Positions 21,961-29,682 of a stretch of DNA of 44,212 nt are shown piece by piece. Origin of the DNA: JAICTV01 sp034666045. Its GTDB lineage: Bacteria; Planctomycetota; Phycisphaerae; Tepidisphaerales; Tepidisphaeraceae. The stretch is taken from assembly GCA_034666045.1 (NCBI GenBank), contig JAXDMN010000399.1, forward strand, positions 1 to 44,212, in the 5' to 3' direction. Position numbers and translations under genes: made by a program. Positions within the stretch are counted from its first letter, which is position 1. Every line of letters begins with the position of its first letter. The notes under the pieces are model-generated. The model did not search any database. It was not told where the DNA came from and was given only the letters and a program-made list of their open reading frames with translations.

Positions 21961-23400
21961 ATGGACGTATTGCACCAGTTCCGCCGTTACCTGACCAAGC
22001 CGCATGTTCGGCCTTGGGCGATGCTCGCGCCGATCCTGGTGCTGCTGGTCTGCCTGCCGCTGCTTCGTCCGCTGCGCCATCCGGACCCGCGCGAAATTTC
22101 CAACGACGAGCTCGCCCGATTGGCGACGGTCGAATCGCTCGCCCAACGCCGCACGCTCGCGATCGAGCAGGCGAGCTTCCTTCCGACCGGCGGCACGTTC
22201 CGCCGCGGCCAACACGTCTTCAGCGATCAGCCGCCCGCGCTGGCCGTCCTGCTCGCCGGGCCGTACTGGGTCATGCAGCGTTCCGGGCTGACGTTCGAGA
22301 AGAATCCCGCGCTCGTCGCGTACCTGCTGACGATGCTGGGCGCGACGATCCCCGTGGCGATGGCGGCCGGGCTGATTTACCGCATGGGACGGATGTTTGA
22401 GCTGTCGCGGAAACGCCGCGCGCTCCTCGCGGCGGCGGTTGCATTTGGAAGTGGCCTGGTCAGCTACGGCGTCGTGCTCAACGCGCACGCCCCGGCGGCG
22501 GCGCTGGTGCTGGCGGCGGCGGCGTGCATCGTGCACGTCGCGATCTCGCGCCGGCCCGGCGTCACCAGCGGATGGCTCGCCATCGCCGGACTCTCCGCCG
22601 CCCTCGCCGCCACGATCGACCCGGCGGCGGTGGTCTTCCTCGCGCTCTTCGCGATGGCGATCCCCGCCATGCGCTGGCGCTGGCCGATGCGCGTCGGCGG
22701 GATTGTGCTCTACGCGCTTGGCGTCGCGCCGGCGCTGCTGCTGCACGGCGCGCTGGTCAAACCAATCACCGGCGAGTTCCTCCCGCCCGCGTGGCGACAG
22801 CAGTTCATCACCCGACCGACCGCCGCCGATGCGCAACTCGCGGCCGCCGTGATCTCACCTTCGTCCGCCGCGACAGATGAATCCGACGATCTCCTCGCCC
22901 GCCGCGCCTCGTGGTGGACCATCCTCGGCGACAACCTCGCGCGCCTCTGCGCCGCGCTGCTCGGCGACCACGGGATCCTCAGCCATTTTCCCGTCGTGCT
23001 GCTCGGCCTCTTCGGCGTCGCCGCGGTGATGCATCGCCATTGGCCGACGACGACGAAATTTCTCGCCGGCGGCACCGTCGCGGGCGCGATCGCGATCATC
23101 GTCTCGCGCTGCGTCGTCACGCCGATCGGCCCCGGGTCGATGTTCGGCCCGCAGGCGTTCGTCGTCTTCCTCCCGCTCACGCTCTTCTGGGCCGGCGCGT
23201 GGATGCGACGCCGACATCATCCCATCAAGTGGACGCTGGCCGGCTGCCTGTTGCTCTTCAGCATCGCCGTCACGCTGATCGGCGCCACCGATCCGTGCCC
23301 GCGCGACGGCTACGGCCGCTACACGGCGGCGGAAGCGGTCGCCCGCCTGATCAATCCGCCGCCCCCGACGCCCAACCTCGCGATTCTCGCCGGCCGGTGA
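21961..23400 (+). CDS. Polytopic membrane protein, GT-C glycosyltransferase-like
   Basis: This encodes a 479-residue integral membrane protein with about ten hydrophobic helices, the first at residues 15-35. After helix 1 is an extracytoplasmic loop with NDELARLATVESLAQR and FSDQPPALAVLLAGPYW. A loop of this kind with acidic residues followed by DxPP is common in GT39/ArnT-type enzymes. A second hydrophilic loop (about 280-325) precedes further helices. The C-terminus is short and soluble. Enzyme activity is therefore possible but unproven. The ATG at 21961 was chosen because an upstream in-frame TTG adds only six residues and lacks a ribosome binding site. It is about 80 bp downstream of the amidotransferase-fold gene in the same direction. 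Confidence 0.65.
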   Translation: MDVLHQFRRYLTKPHVRPWAMLAPILVLLVCLPLLRPLRHPDPREISNDELARLATVESLAQRRTLAIEQASFLPTGGTFRRGQHVFSDQPPALAVLLAGPYWVMQRSGLTFEKNPALVAYLLTMLGATIPVAMAAGLIYRMGRMFELSRKRRALLAAAVAFGSGLVSYGVVLNAHAPAAALVLAAAACIVHVAISRRPGVTSGWLAIAGLSAALAATIDPAAVVFLALFAMAIPAMRWRWPMRVGGIVLYALGVAPALLLHGALVKPITGEFLPPAWRQQFITRPTAADAQLAAAVISPSSAATDESDDLLARRASWWTILGDNLARLCAALLGDHGILSHFPVVLLGLFGVAAVMHRHWPTTTKFLAGGTVAGAIAIIVSRCVVTPIGPGSMFGPQAFVVFLPLTLFWAGAWMRRRHHPIKWTLAGCLLLFSIAVTLIGATDPCPRDGYGRYTAAEAVARLINPPPPTPNLAILAGR

Positions 23401-23468
23401 GTTTTCTCCGCGGCGCACCTATTATGATGTGACGTGTCTTTGTAAGCGCAGGACCTCACGAGGTGCTC

Positions 23469-24842
23469 ATGCGACGCTGCTTTCTTCTTGGCGTGATCCT
23501 CATCTCGATGACCGCCGCGCTCGCGCGCGGCGCAACCGTCGATCCGCCGCAGCGAATCAAGATCATCAAGCTCGATAAGACCGAGCTGACCGGCTTGATC
23601 ACGTCGTTCACCGAAGACGATTTCGACCTGATGGACGCGAAGAAGCAGACGGCTACGGTTAAGTGGGAAGAGCTGCCGCCCGATGCGATCATGAACCTGC
23701 ACGACCGCCTCGTGCGCAAAGGCTCGGGCGAGCAGTGGCTGAATCTCGGAAAGAAGCTGCTGACCATGCCGGGTGGACGCGCGCCGGGCGAACGCGCGTT
23801 TCAGAAAGCGCTCAAGGCGGATCCGAATCTGAAGGACCAGGTGATTGAGGCGCGCAAGAACGCGGTAAACACGCCTCCGCCGCCGCGCGATCCCAACGCG
23901 CCGCGGTTGACGCCGACCGAAGTGACCGGCGGCGGGATCCCCAGCACGCAGCCGGGCGGCGCCGAGCCGACCGATCCATCCAAACCGGTCGTCGGCCCGA
24001 AAAATGTCGGACGCGTCGATCCGTCGAAATGGGGCAAGCAGACTCCGGAAGAAATGACTGCCGCCGTCGACGAGCTGAAAAAGTTCGCCGAGGAAACCAA
24101 GCAGCGCGTCAACTCCAAGCTCGTGCTTTACGAGACGCAGTATTTCCTCTTCTATTCCGATCTGCCTGCGACCGACGCGAACAACTGGTCCGGCCTGCTC
24201 GATCGCATGTACGCGAAGCTGGCGCTGCTGTTCGGCGTGCCGAAGGGCGAGAACATCTGGCGCGGTAAAGCGCTCGTCTTCGTCTTCTCGCGCGACGAGG
24301 ACTACTTCAAGTTCCAGATGAAGATGCACGACAAGACAATGGCCGTCGGCACCGCCGGGATGTGCCACACCTTCGGCAACGGCGACGTGCACATCGCCTT
24401 CTTCCGCCAGCCCAACGAGCTTGATTTCGCGCACGTGCTGGTTCACGAATCCGTTCACGGCTTCCTGCACCGCTACCGCTCGCCGATCGACATCCCGTCG
24501 TGGATCAACGAGGGCCTGGCGGAAGTGATCGCTTCCGAACTGGTCCCGCGTCCCGGCATCACGCAGTCCTCGACCGCGCAAGGCCGCCAGGACCTGCAAA
24601 CCCGCCGCGATCTCGGCAAGATGTTCGAGGAAGAGCACATCGTCGCGTGGCAGTATTCCGTCTCGCGCACGATGACCGAATTCATGATCGGACAGAGCCG
24701 CAAGGGCTACGTCGACTTCATCAACGGCATCAAAGACGGCATGCCCTGGGAAGACGCGCTACCAAAGAAGTATGGGGTCTCGCTCGACCAACTCGTCCGC
24801 GCCTACGGCAACTATATGGGTGTCCCGTCCCTCCAACCCTGA
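23469..24842 (+). CDS. Exported zinc metallopeptidase (gluzincin, peptidase MA-like)
   Basis: This encodes a 457-residue protein with an N-terminal signal peptide (FLLGVILISMTAALARGA). Residues about 25-70 form a small beta domain (IKIIKLDKTELTGLITSF) similar to short domains seen in planctomycete exported proteins. A Pro-rich linker (about 140-190) follows. The C-terminal half is a gluzincin-like peptidase domain with HESVH (H326, E327, H330) and the downstream ligand in WINEGLAE (E348). The protein likely acts in the periplasm or outside the cell on an unknown protein or peptide. The ATG at 23469 has ACGAGG five bases upstream and is preferred over GTG 23463. Its end converges on the PrsW-like gene with a 21-bp gap. 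Confidence 0.82.
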   Translation: MRRCFLLGVILISMTAALARGATVDPPQRIKIIKLDKTELTGLITSFTEDDFDLMDAKKQTATVKWEELPPDAIMNLHDRLVRKGSGEQWLNLGKKLLTMPGGRAPGERAFQKALKADPNLKDQVIEARKNAVNTPPPPRDPNAPRLTPTEVTGGGIPSTQPGGAEPTDPSKPVVGPKNVGRVDPSKWGKQTPEEMTAAVDELKKFAEETKQRVNSKLVLYETQYFLFYSDLPATDANNWSGLLDRMYAKLALLFGVPKGENIWRGKALVFVFSRDEDYFKFQMKMHDKTMAVGTAGMCHTFGNGDVHIAFFRQPNELDFAHVLVHESVHGFLHRYRSPIDIPSWINEGLAEVIASELVPRPGITQSSTAQGRQDLQTRRDLGKMFEEEHIVAWQYSVSRTMTEFMIGQSRKGYVDFINGIKDGMPWEDALPKKYGVSLDQLVRAYGNYMGVPSLQP

Positions 24843-24863
24843 CAAGCGCGCCCTGTTCTTTTT

Positions 24864-26192
24864 TTAATTCCCCGGCGCAATAAATCTCGTCCCCTTCGCC
24901 GTCCTCACAATCCGCGGCATCTCCGCCATCGTCACCGCGATCGTCCTCTCCCTCCCCCGGCTCGACTTGATCAACCACCACAACCAGAAAAACGACCCCA
25001 CGGAAACCCCCAGCGACGCAATCTGCAGCTCATGCTTCGCCAGCGCGTTGTACAGCCCGTGCATGAAGATCGGCATAATAATGATCGCCATCAGGGTCAG
25101 CAGCCAGTTGATGAAATCCATGTCCTCCATCAAATGTTCCTGCTTCCGCTGGATCATGATCGCGCACGCGCCGCTGAGCATCACGTGCAGCGAGACGGTC
25201 GAGAGGAAGCGCACGAAATACATGTCCGCGCTTTCCAACCCGTTGTAATAGCGCGACGCGTAGAGAATCCCCTCGCTGATGCCGAACCCCGCGCCGCTGG
25301 CCATGCCGATGATCGCACTCTCGCGCCAATTGAGAAGCTGGCGGCGACCGAGCTTGAACAGGATCGGCAGGCATTTCACCGTCTCCTCGAGAAAGCCGAT
25401 GCCGAAGACGAACCCGATCAGCGACGGCCCGAACGGCGCATCCGGATCAAGCGCGGCCATGTAGAACATGCCGATGCAGCAGAACGCGCCGAGCAATTGC
25501 GCGCCGAGCAGCAGCAGCACGCCGAGCGTGCCGGTGAACAGCCCGGTCAGCACGATTTCCTTTTTCGAGACTGAAGTCGGCAGCGCGACGCCAACGACGC
25601 CGGCGAAGAGCGCCCCCGCCGCCAGCGCCATCGGCCAATGCCACACGCTGGTTCGCCCGAGCAGCGCGCCCTGGATGCGCCGGCCGGGCAGCGCGTCGAG
25701 CATGTCATGAAAGCTCTCGACCGGCATCTCTTCACTGAAGCCGTACTGCGATTCGACTGCCGGGTTCGCCTTCAGCGTCGACTTGATACGGTCTTCGACG
25801 CTGGCGTGCGGGATGAACGCGAGCCACGCAAGCGGGATCATCGCCAGCAGGAAAACCCAAAAAAGATTGCCGCGCCACGAACGCTCGAGCTGGATGATTT
25901 CCTCAGGCGCACGCGCGATGACCGGCAACGGATGGGCCGCCCCGTGGACGAGCGGCTCCGGAGCGGGCGTGGTCGTGCCGGCGTAAGCGAGCGTCGCCAG
26001 CGGCGGAATCGGCTGCGCGGGAATCGGCGCGGCGGGATGGATGTGCGGTTCGTCTTCGACCGGCAGCGCTTCGACGGTCGGCGGCTGGACCAGCAGCAGC
26101 ATGCCGCAGCCCGGGCACTTCGCCCGCTTGCCGGCCAGCTCATCGCGGGCCCGCAGTTGCCTGCCGCACTCACACGTCACGATGATCGGCAT
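24864..26192 (-). CDS. PrsW-family intramembrane metalloprotease with N-terminal zinc ribbon
   Basis: This encodes a 442-residue protein. Residues 1-32 contain two CxC/CxxC pairs (C7, C9, C26, C29), a small zinc ribbon. A Pro-rich linker leads to a membrane domain of about nine helices starting near residue 109. PrsW signatures are present: FLEETVK (E269, E270, K273, the EExxK motif), GFGISEGILYA (E307), a histidine at 336 and MHGLYNAL (H378). PrsW proteases cleave anti-sigma factors or other membrane substrates. The substrate here is unknown. The ATG at 26192 begins the zinc ribbon directly. The frame continues upstream, but that portion is antisense-like low-complexity sequence running into the divergent glycogen synthase gene. 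Confidence 0.85.
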   Translation of the reverse strand: MPIIVTCECGRQLRARDELAGKRAKCPGCGMLLLVQPPTVEALPVEDEPHIHPAAPIPAQPIPPLATLAYAGTTTPAPEPLVHGAAHPLPVIARAPEEIIQLERSWRGNLFWVFLLAMIPLAWLAFIPHASVEDRIKSTLKANPAVESQYGFSEEMPVESFHDMLDALPGRRIQGALLGRTSVWHWPMALAAGALFAGVVGVALPTSVSKKEIVLTGLFTGTLGVLLLLGAQLLGAFCCIGMFYMAALDPDAPFGPSLIGFVFGIGFLEETVKCLPILFKLGRRQLLNWRESAIIGMASGAGFGISEGILYASRYYNGLESADMYFVRFLSTVSLHVMLSGACAIMIQRKQEHLMEDMDFINWLLTLMAIIIMPIFMHGLYNALAKHELQIASLGVSVGSFFWLWWLIKSSRGRERTIAVTMAEMPRIVRTAKGTRFIAPGN

Positions 26193-26317
26193 CGCCTGCT
26201 TCGCCCCGCGGGAGATCTGAATCGCATTGGTCGCGCGCGCACAGAAAAACGGAACGACCGATAGTAACCGCTTGCGACAAATGATTGCAGGGGGTGGCGT
26301 CGTGAGGTTTTGGCGAA

Positions 26318-26347
26318 TTGTCAGGATGCGCCGCCGCGGCGCATAAT
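26318..26347 (+). promoter_or_regulatory. Promoter of the GT3 glycogen synthase gene, nearly leaderless
   Basis: TTGTCA (26318-26323) and CATAAT (26342-26347) are 18 bp apart. Transcription would begin within a few bases of ATG 26356, which has no Shine-Dalgarno site. GCGCCGCCGCGGCGC (26328-26342), an inverted repeat, fills the spacer. Confidence 0.6.
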
Positions 26348-26355
26348 GGCCCGCC

Positions 26356-28488
26356 ATGAGTAAGAAGGCGCGCAGCGGCAACCAGGACCAGCGACCGGAG
26401 GCGGGCCGCAAAGCGACCGACCCCGCGCCCGTCGCCCCGCCGCCGCGACCGATCCCTGCGACGCCAAAGCAATCGATCCCGCCCGCGTCTCCGCCGCCGC
26501 CCGCGGCGAAAGCGAACGGAGGTAATAAGAACGACCCCACGTTGATGCGCCCAACCCCGGTTGCCTCGGTCGCGTCCTCCCCTGCTCCCGCGCCGGCACG
26601 AATCGAACCTCCGCAACAATCCCCACCCGCGCCCGTCGCCGAGGAACCGAAAACCCCGACACCTCCTCAACCCCCGCTCCTCTTCGAAATCGGCTGGGAA
26701 GTCTGCTGGCAGCTCGGCGGGATCTACACCGTCCTCCGCTCCAAAGCCGATTGCATGATCGATCGCTGGGACGATCGCTACTGCCTGATCGGCCCGTACA
26801 ACCCCGCGACCGCGCCGCTGGAATTCGAAGAGCGACCCACCGAAGGGATCATCCGCGAAACGCTCGACCGCCTCCGCGCGCAGGGCATCCCCTGCCACTT
26901 CGGTCGCTGGCTCATCCCCGGCCGCCCGCGCGTGATCCTGCTCGACTACCGCGCTCGCTACCGCGATCTCGGGAACGACAAGTACCTGATGTGGAAAGAC
27001 CACGGCGTTTCCATCCAGGACAACGACGGCGAAGTGAACGAAGTCGTCGCGTTCGGATTTACCGTCACGGAATTCTTCCGCGAGCTTTGCAACGTCGCGC
27101 AGGGACGCACGATCCTCGCCCATTTCCACGAGTGGATGGCCGGCGTGCCGATCCCGCGCATCGCGCACCTGAAACTCCCCGTCACGACGATTTTCACCAC
27201 GCACGCGACGCTGCTCGGCCGATACATCGCCGGCGACAGCCAGCAGTTTTACGAACATCTGCCGTTCCTCAGCGGCGACGAGCAGGCGGGCAAGTACCAG
27301 ATCTGGCCGAAGTTCGCGATCGAGCGCGCGGCGGCGCATGCGTGCACCGTCTTCACGACCGTTTCCGAGGTCACCGCGTTCGAAGCCGAACGTTTGCTCG
27401 GCCGCCGCCCGGACGCGATCCTGCCGAACGGCCTGAACATCCAGAAATTCGCCGCGCTGCACGAATTCCAGAACCTGCACCAGCGCTACAAGGAACGCAT
27501 CCACGAATTCGTCATGGGGCATTTCTTCCCCAGCTACACGTTCGATCTGAACAACACGCTCTACTTCTTCACCAGCGGCCGATACGAATACACCAACAAA
27601 GGCATCGACCTCTTCATCGAAGCGCTCTGGCGGCTGAACCAGCGGATGAAAACGCTCCCCGCGCATTTGCCGCGGCCGACGGTGGTCGCCTTCGTCATCA
27701 CCCGCGCGCCGACGCGCAACATCAGCGTCGGCGTCCTGCAGAACCAGTCGATGTTCGACGAGCTCCGCGCTACCTGCGAAGAGATCGAAAACGAAATGGG
27801 CCGGCGGCTGTTCACCTCCGCCGCGCTCGGCCGGGTGCCGACGCATCAGGAGCTGCTGCCGGACGATTCGCAGGTGCGCCTGAAGCGCGCGATCCACGCC
27901 TGGCGAACGCGCCGCCAGCCGACCATCGTCACGCACGATCTCGTCGACGACGCGGGCGATCCGACATTGAAACACCTGCGGCATCGGCATCTGTTCAATG
28001 CGGAAGATGATCCGGTGAAGGTCGTCTTCCATCCCGAATTCGTCACCGCGACCTCGCCGCTGATTTCCTTGGACTACCCGCAGTTCGTCCGCGGCTGCAA
28101 CCTCGGCATCTTTCCGAGCTACTACGAGCCGTGGGGTTACACGCCGATGGAATCGATCGCGATGGGCGTGCCGGCGATCACGACGGATCTGTCCGGCTTT
28201 GGCGCGTACGTGCAGCGCCACATCCCCAATGCCGCCGAGCAGGGCGTGCTGGTTCTCAACCGCCGAACGCAGAGCTTCGACCGCGCGGCGGACGACATGG
28301 CGAATTACCTGTTCGATTTCGTCCGCTTGAATCGCCGCGAGCGCATCGAGCTGCGGAACAAAACCGAGCGGCTGGGCGAGCAGTTCGACTGGTCGTCGCT
28401 GGTGAAGCACTATCACCAGGCGCACGACATGGCTATGGAACGCGTCGGCGCTCCGCGGGTCGGGGAATTGAAAATCCGGATGATTTGA
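26356..28488 (+). CDS. Eukaryote-type (GT3) glycogen synthase
   Basis: This encodes a 710-residue protein. Residues 1-108 are a disordered Pro/Ala-rich extension. The catalytic part then starts with FEIGWEVCWQLGGIYTVLRS (110-129), the conserved GT3 opening with the nucleotide-sugar loop. HFHEWMAG, TTHATLLGRYIAG, VSEVTAFEAERLLGR and PNGLNIQKF follow in family order. The C-terminal Rossmann lobe carries GRYEYTNKGIDLFIEAL and FPSYYEPWGYTPMESIAMG (near 585-603), including the catalytic-site Glu. GT3 enzymes make alpha-1,4-glucan from UDP-glucose. Most bacteria use GT5 (GlgA) instead. The gene is monocistronic, bounded by its own promoter and by a palindromic hairpin downstream, and is divergent from the PrsW gene. 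The N-terminal extension is not part of the family core and has no recognisable targeting signal. Confidence 0.93.
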   Translation: MSKKARSGNQDQRPEAGRKATDPAPVAPPPRPIPATPKQSIPPASPPPPAAKANGGNKNDPTLMRPTPVASVASSPAPAPARIEPPQQSPPAPVAEEPKTPTPPQPPLLFEIGWEVCWQLGGIYTVLRSKADCMIDRWDDRYCLIGPYNPATAPLEFEERPTEGIIRETLDRLRAQGIPCHFGRWLIPGRPRVILLDYRARYRDLGNDKYLMWKDHGVSIQDNDGEVNEVVAFGFTVTEFFRELCNVAQGRTILAHFHEWMAGVPIPRIAHLKLPVTTIFTTHATLLGRYIAGDSQQFYEHLPFLSGDEQAGKYQIWPKFAIERAAAHACTVFTTVSEVTAFEAERLLGRRPDAILPNGLNIQKFAALHEFQNLHQRYKERIHEFVMGHFFPSYTFDLNNTLYFFTSGRYEYTNKGIDLFIEALWRLNQRMKTLPAHLPRPTVVAFVITRAPTRNISVGVLQNQSMFDELRATCEEIENEMGRRLFTSAALGRVPTHQELLPDDSQVRLKRAIHAWRTRRQPTIVTHDLVDDAGDPTLKHLRHRHLFNAEDDPVKVVFHPEFVTATSPLISLDYPQFVRGCNLGIFPSYYEPWGYTPMESIAMGVPAITTDLSGFGAYVQRHIPNAAEQGVLVLNRRTQSFDRAADDMANYLFDFVRLNRRERIELRNKTERLGEQFDWSSLVKHYHQAHDMAMERVGAPRVGELKIRMI

Positions 28489-28505
28489 ATCCCGCGCAAT
28501 GCACC

Positions 28506-28535
28506 AAAGCCCCGGGATTGCAATCCCGGGGCTTT
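28506..28535. terminator. Perfect 30-bp palindrome after the glycogen synthase gene, likely terminator and repeat
   Basis: The 30 bases form an uninterrupted perfect palindrome centred on TTGCAA, with AAAGCCCCGGG/CCCGGGGCTTT ends. In RNA this gives a strong GC stem ending in a U-rich side in both directions, so it can terminate transcription. It lies 17 bp after the glycogen synthase stop codon, and its centre overlaps the fdhD -35 region. Confidence 0.65.
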
Positions 28536-28548
28536 CGCGACCTACAAT
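28518..28548 (+). promoter_or_regulatory. Candidate fdhD promoter, start point at or beside the ATG
   Basis: TACAAT at 28543-28548 is a good -10 box. TTGCAA at 28518-28523, in the centre of the palindrome, is a possible -35 box 19 bp away. Only seven bases separate the -10 box from ATG 28556, and no ribosome binding site is present, so a leaderless mRNA is likely. Confidence 0.5.
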
Positions 28549-28555
28549 TCCCCTC

Positions 28556-29356
28556 ATGGATTCCGTCCCCATCCCAGACGTCGTCCGCTACCGCGACGGT
28601 GTCGTCTCCCACGCCCCCGACGACGTCGCTCACGAAGAGCCCCTCGAGATCCGCGTTCGCGGACGCGCCGTCAGCGTCACCATGCGCACGCCCGACCACG
28701 ACGACGAACTCGCCGCGGGCTTTCTCCTGACCGAAGGTCTCATCCGCAATCACGCCGACGTCCTCCGCATCGAACCGTGCGGCCGCAACGACGAAGGCAA
28801 CCTCCTCAACGTCCTTCTCGCGCCCGAAGTCTTCGTCGATTTCGAAAAACTCACGCGCCACGTCTTCGCCTCTTCCAGTTGCGGCCTGTGCGGCAAGGCG
28901 ACCATCGACGCCGTCCGCGGCACGTTTCCGCCGATCGAATCCGACCTCACCATCGACGCCGCGACGCTCCTGAAAATGCCGGACGCGATGCGGCAGCAGC
29001 AATCCACCTTCGACCGCACCGGTGGCCTACACGCGGCGGCGCTCTTCGACGCAGCCGGCAAGTTACTGGTCCTCCGCGAAGACGTCGGCCGGCATAACGC
29101 CGTCGACAAAGTCGTCGGCCACGCGCTTTTGAACGATCTCATGCCGCTCGACCGTCACATCCTGATCGTCAGCGGCCGCTCGTCGTTCGAGATTGTCCAG
29201 AAGGCGCTCGCCGCGCGCCTCCCGCTCATCGCCGCCGTCTCCGCCCCGTCGAGCCTGGCCGTGCAGTTCGCCCAGGAGAGCAATCAGACGCTTGTCGGCT
29301 TCCTGCGCGAAGGGCGGATGAATGTTTATTGCCATCCGGAGCGAATCCGGTTCTGA
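28556..29356 (+). CDS. fdhD: FdhD, formate dehydrogenase sulfurtransferase
   Basis: This encodes a 266-residue protein of normal FdhD length. Landmarks in order: VVSHAPDDVAHEEPLEIRV at the N-terminus, PDHDDELAAGFLLTEGL (46-62), the sulfur-relay loop SSSCGLCGKA with C109 and C112, FDRTGGLHAAALF, LREDVGRHNAVDKVVGHAL and the final SAPSSLAVQFAQE. FdhD receives persulfide sulfur from a cysteine desulfurase and transfers it to the bis-MGD cofactor, a step needed for active formate dehydrogenase. The next plus-strand gene is a formate dehydrogenase-like catalytic subunit, its expected client, and mobA lies further on. The ATG at 28556 begins the conserved sequence. A longer open frame extends back into the palindrome but is unlikely to be translated. 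Confidence 0.95.
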   Translation: MDSVPIPDVVRYRDGVVSHAPDDVAHEEPLEIRVRGRAVSVTMRTPDHDDELAAGFLLTEGLIRNHADVLRIEPCGRNDEGNLLNVLLAPEVFVDFEKLTRHVFASSSCGLCGKATIDAVRGTFPPIESDLTIDAATLLKMPDAMRQQQSTFDRTGGLHAAALFDAAGKLLVLREDVGRHNAVDKVVGHALLNDLMPLDRHILIVSGRSSFEIVQKALAARLPLIAAVSAPSSLAVQFAQESNQTLVGFLREGRMNVYCHPERIRF

Positions 29357-29446
29357 ACACAACCGCGCAGCGCGCCGCCGGCGGAAAATTCGCGAATTGA
29401 AAAAAGAAATCCGCTCGTTGCCGCGGAACTCCGCGCGTTTGCTCGT

Positions 29447-29484
29447 GCGCGCTGCGCATTCATCGCGACAAATGCGCAGCGCGC
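29447..29484. terminator. Perfect 14-bp hairpin in the fdhD-FDH gap
   Basis: GCGCGCTGCGCATT (29447-29460) and AATGCGCAGCGCGC (29471-29484) are exact inverse repeats around a 10-base loop. No U-tract follows, so it is a dispersed palindrome or a weak terminator. A second perfect palindrome, AATTCGCGAATT, lies at 29387-29398, and GGAGGA/TCCTCC and GTCCCC/GGGGAC pairs occur at 29496-29539. Confidence 0.6.
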
Positions 29485-29550
29485 CGGAAGAAATGGAGGA
29501 CGCAATCGGTATCCTCCGTCCCCCCCGGGGAGAGGGGACCAGAGCCCACG

Positions 29551-29600
29551 CGGTTGACGCAGGTTTACACCAGTTGACGCCCGTTGACGCCAGTTGACCG
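29551..29600. repeat. Five tandem 10-bp units (GTTGACGC ladder) upstream of the formate dehydrogenase gene
   Basis: Units start at 29551, 29561, 29571, 29581 and 29591. Four contain GTTGACG or GTTGACC at the same offset, and the second is degenerate (AGGTTTACAC). The 10-bp period places each unit on the same face of the helix. The array ends 83 bp before ATG 29683. Confidence 0.75.
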
Positions 29601-29682
29601 ATCCGGCGATTTGGAAAAACGAACCCACCGCGACTCGCAGCGCCGCGGTCCGTCCGCTTTGGAGCTAAAATGACCCGCACTC

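Noticed and set aside
26170..28572. An 800-residue open frame on the minus strand opposite the glycogen synthase gene
   Set aside because: It is Arg/Asp/Val-rich with no recognisable motif and exactly mirrors a convincing GT3 gene. Long antisense frames are expected in GC-rich DNA with strong third-position bias.
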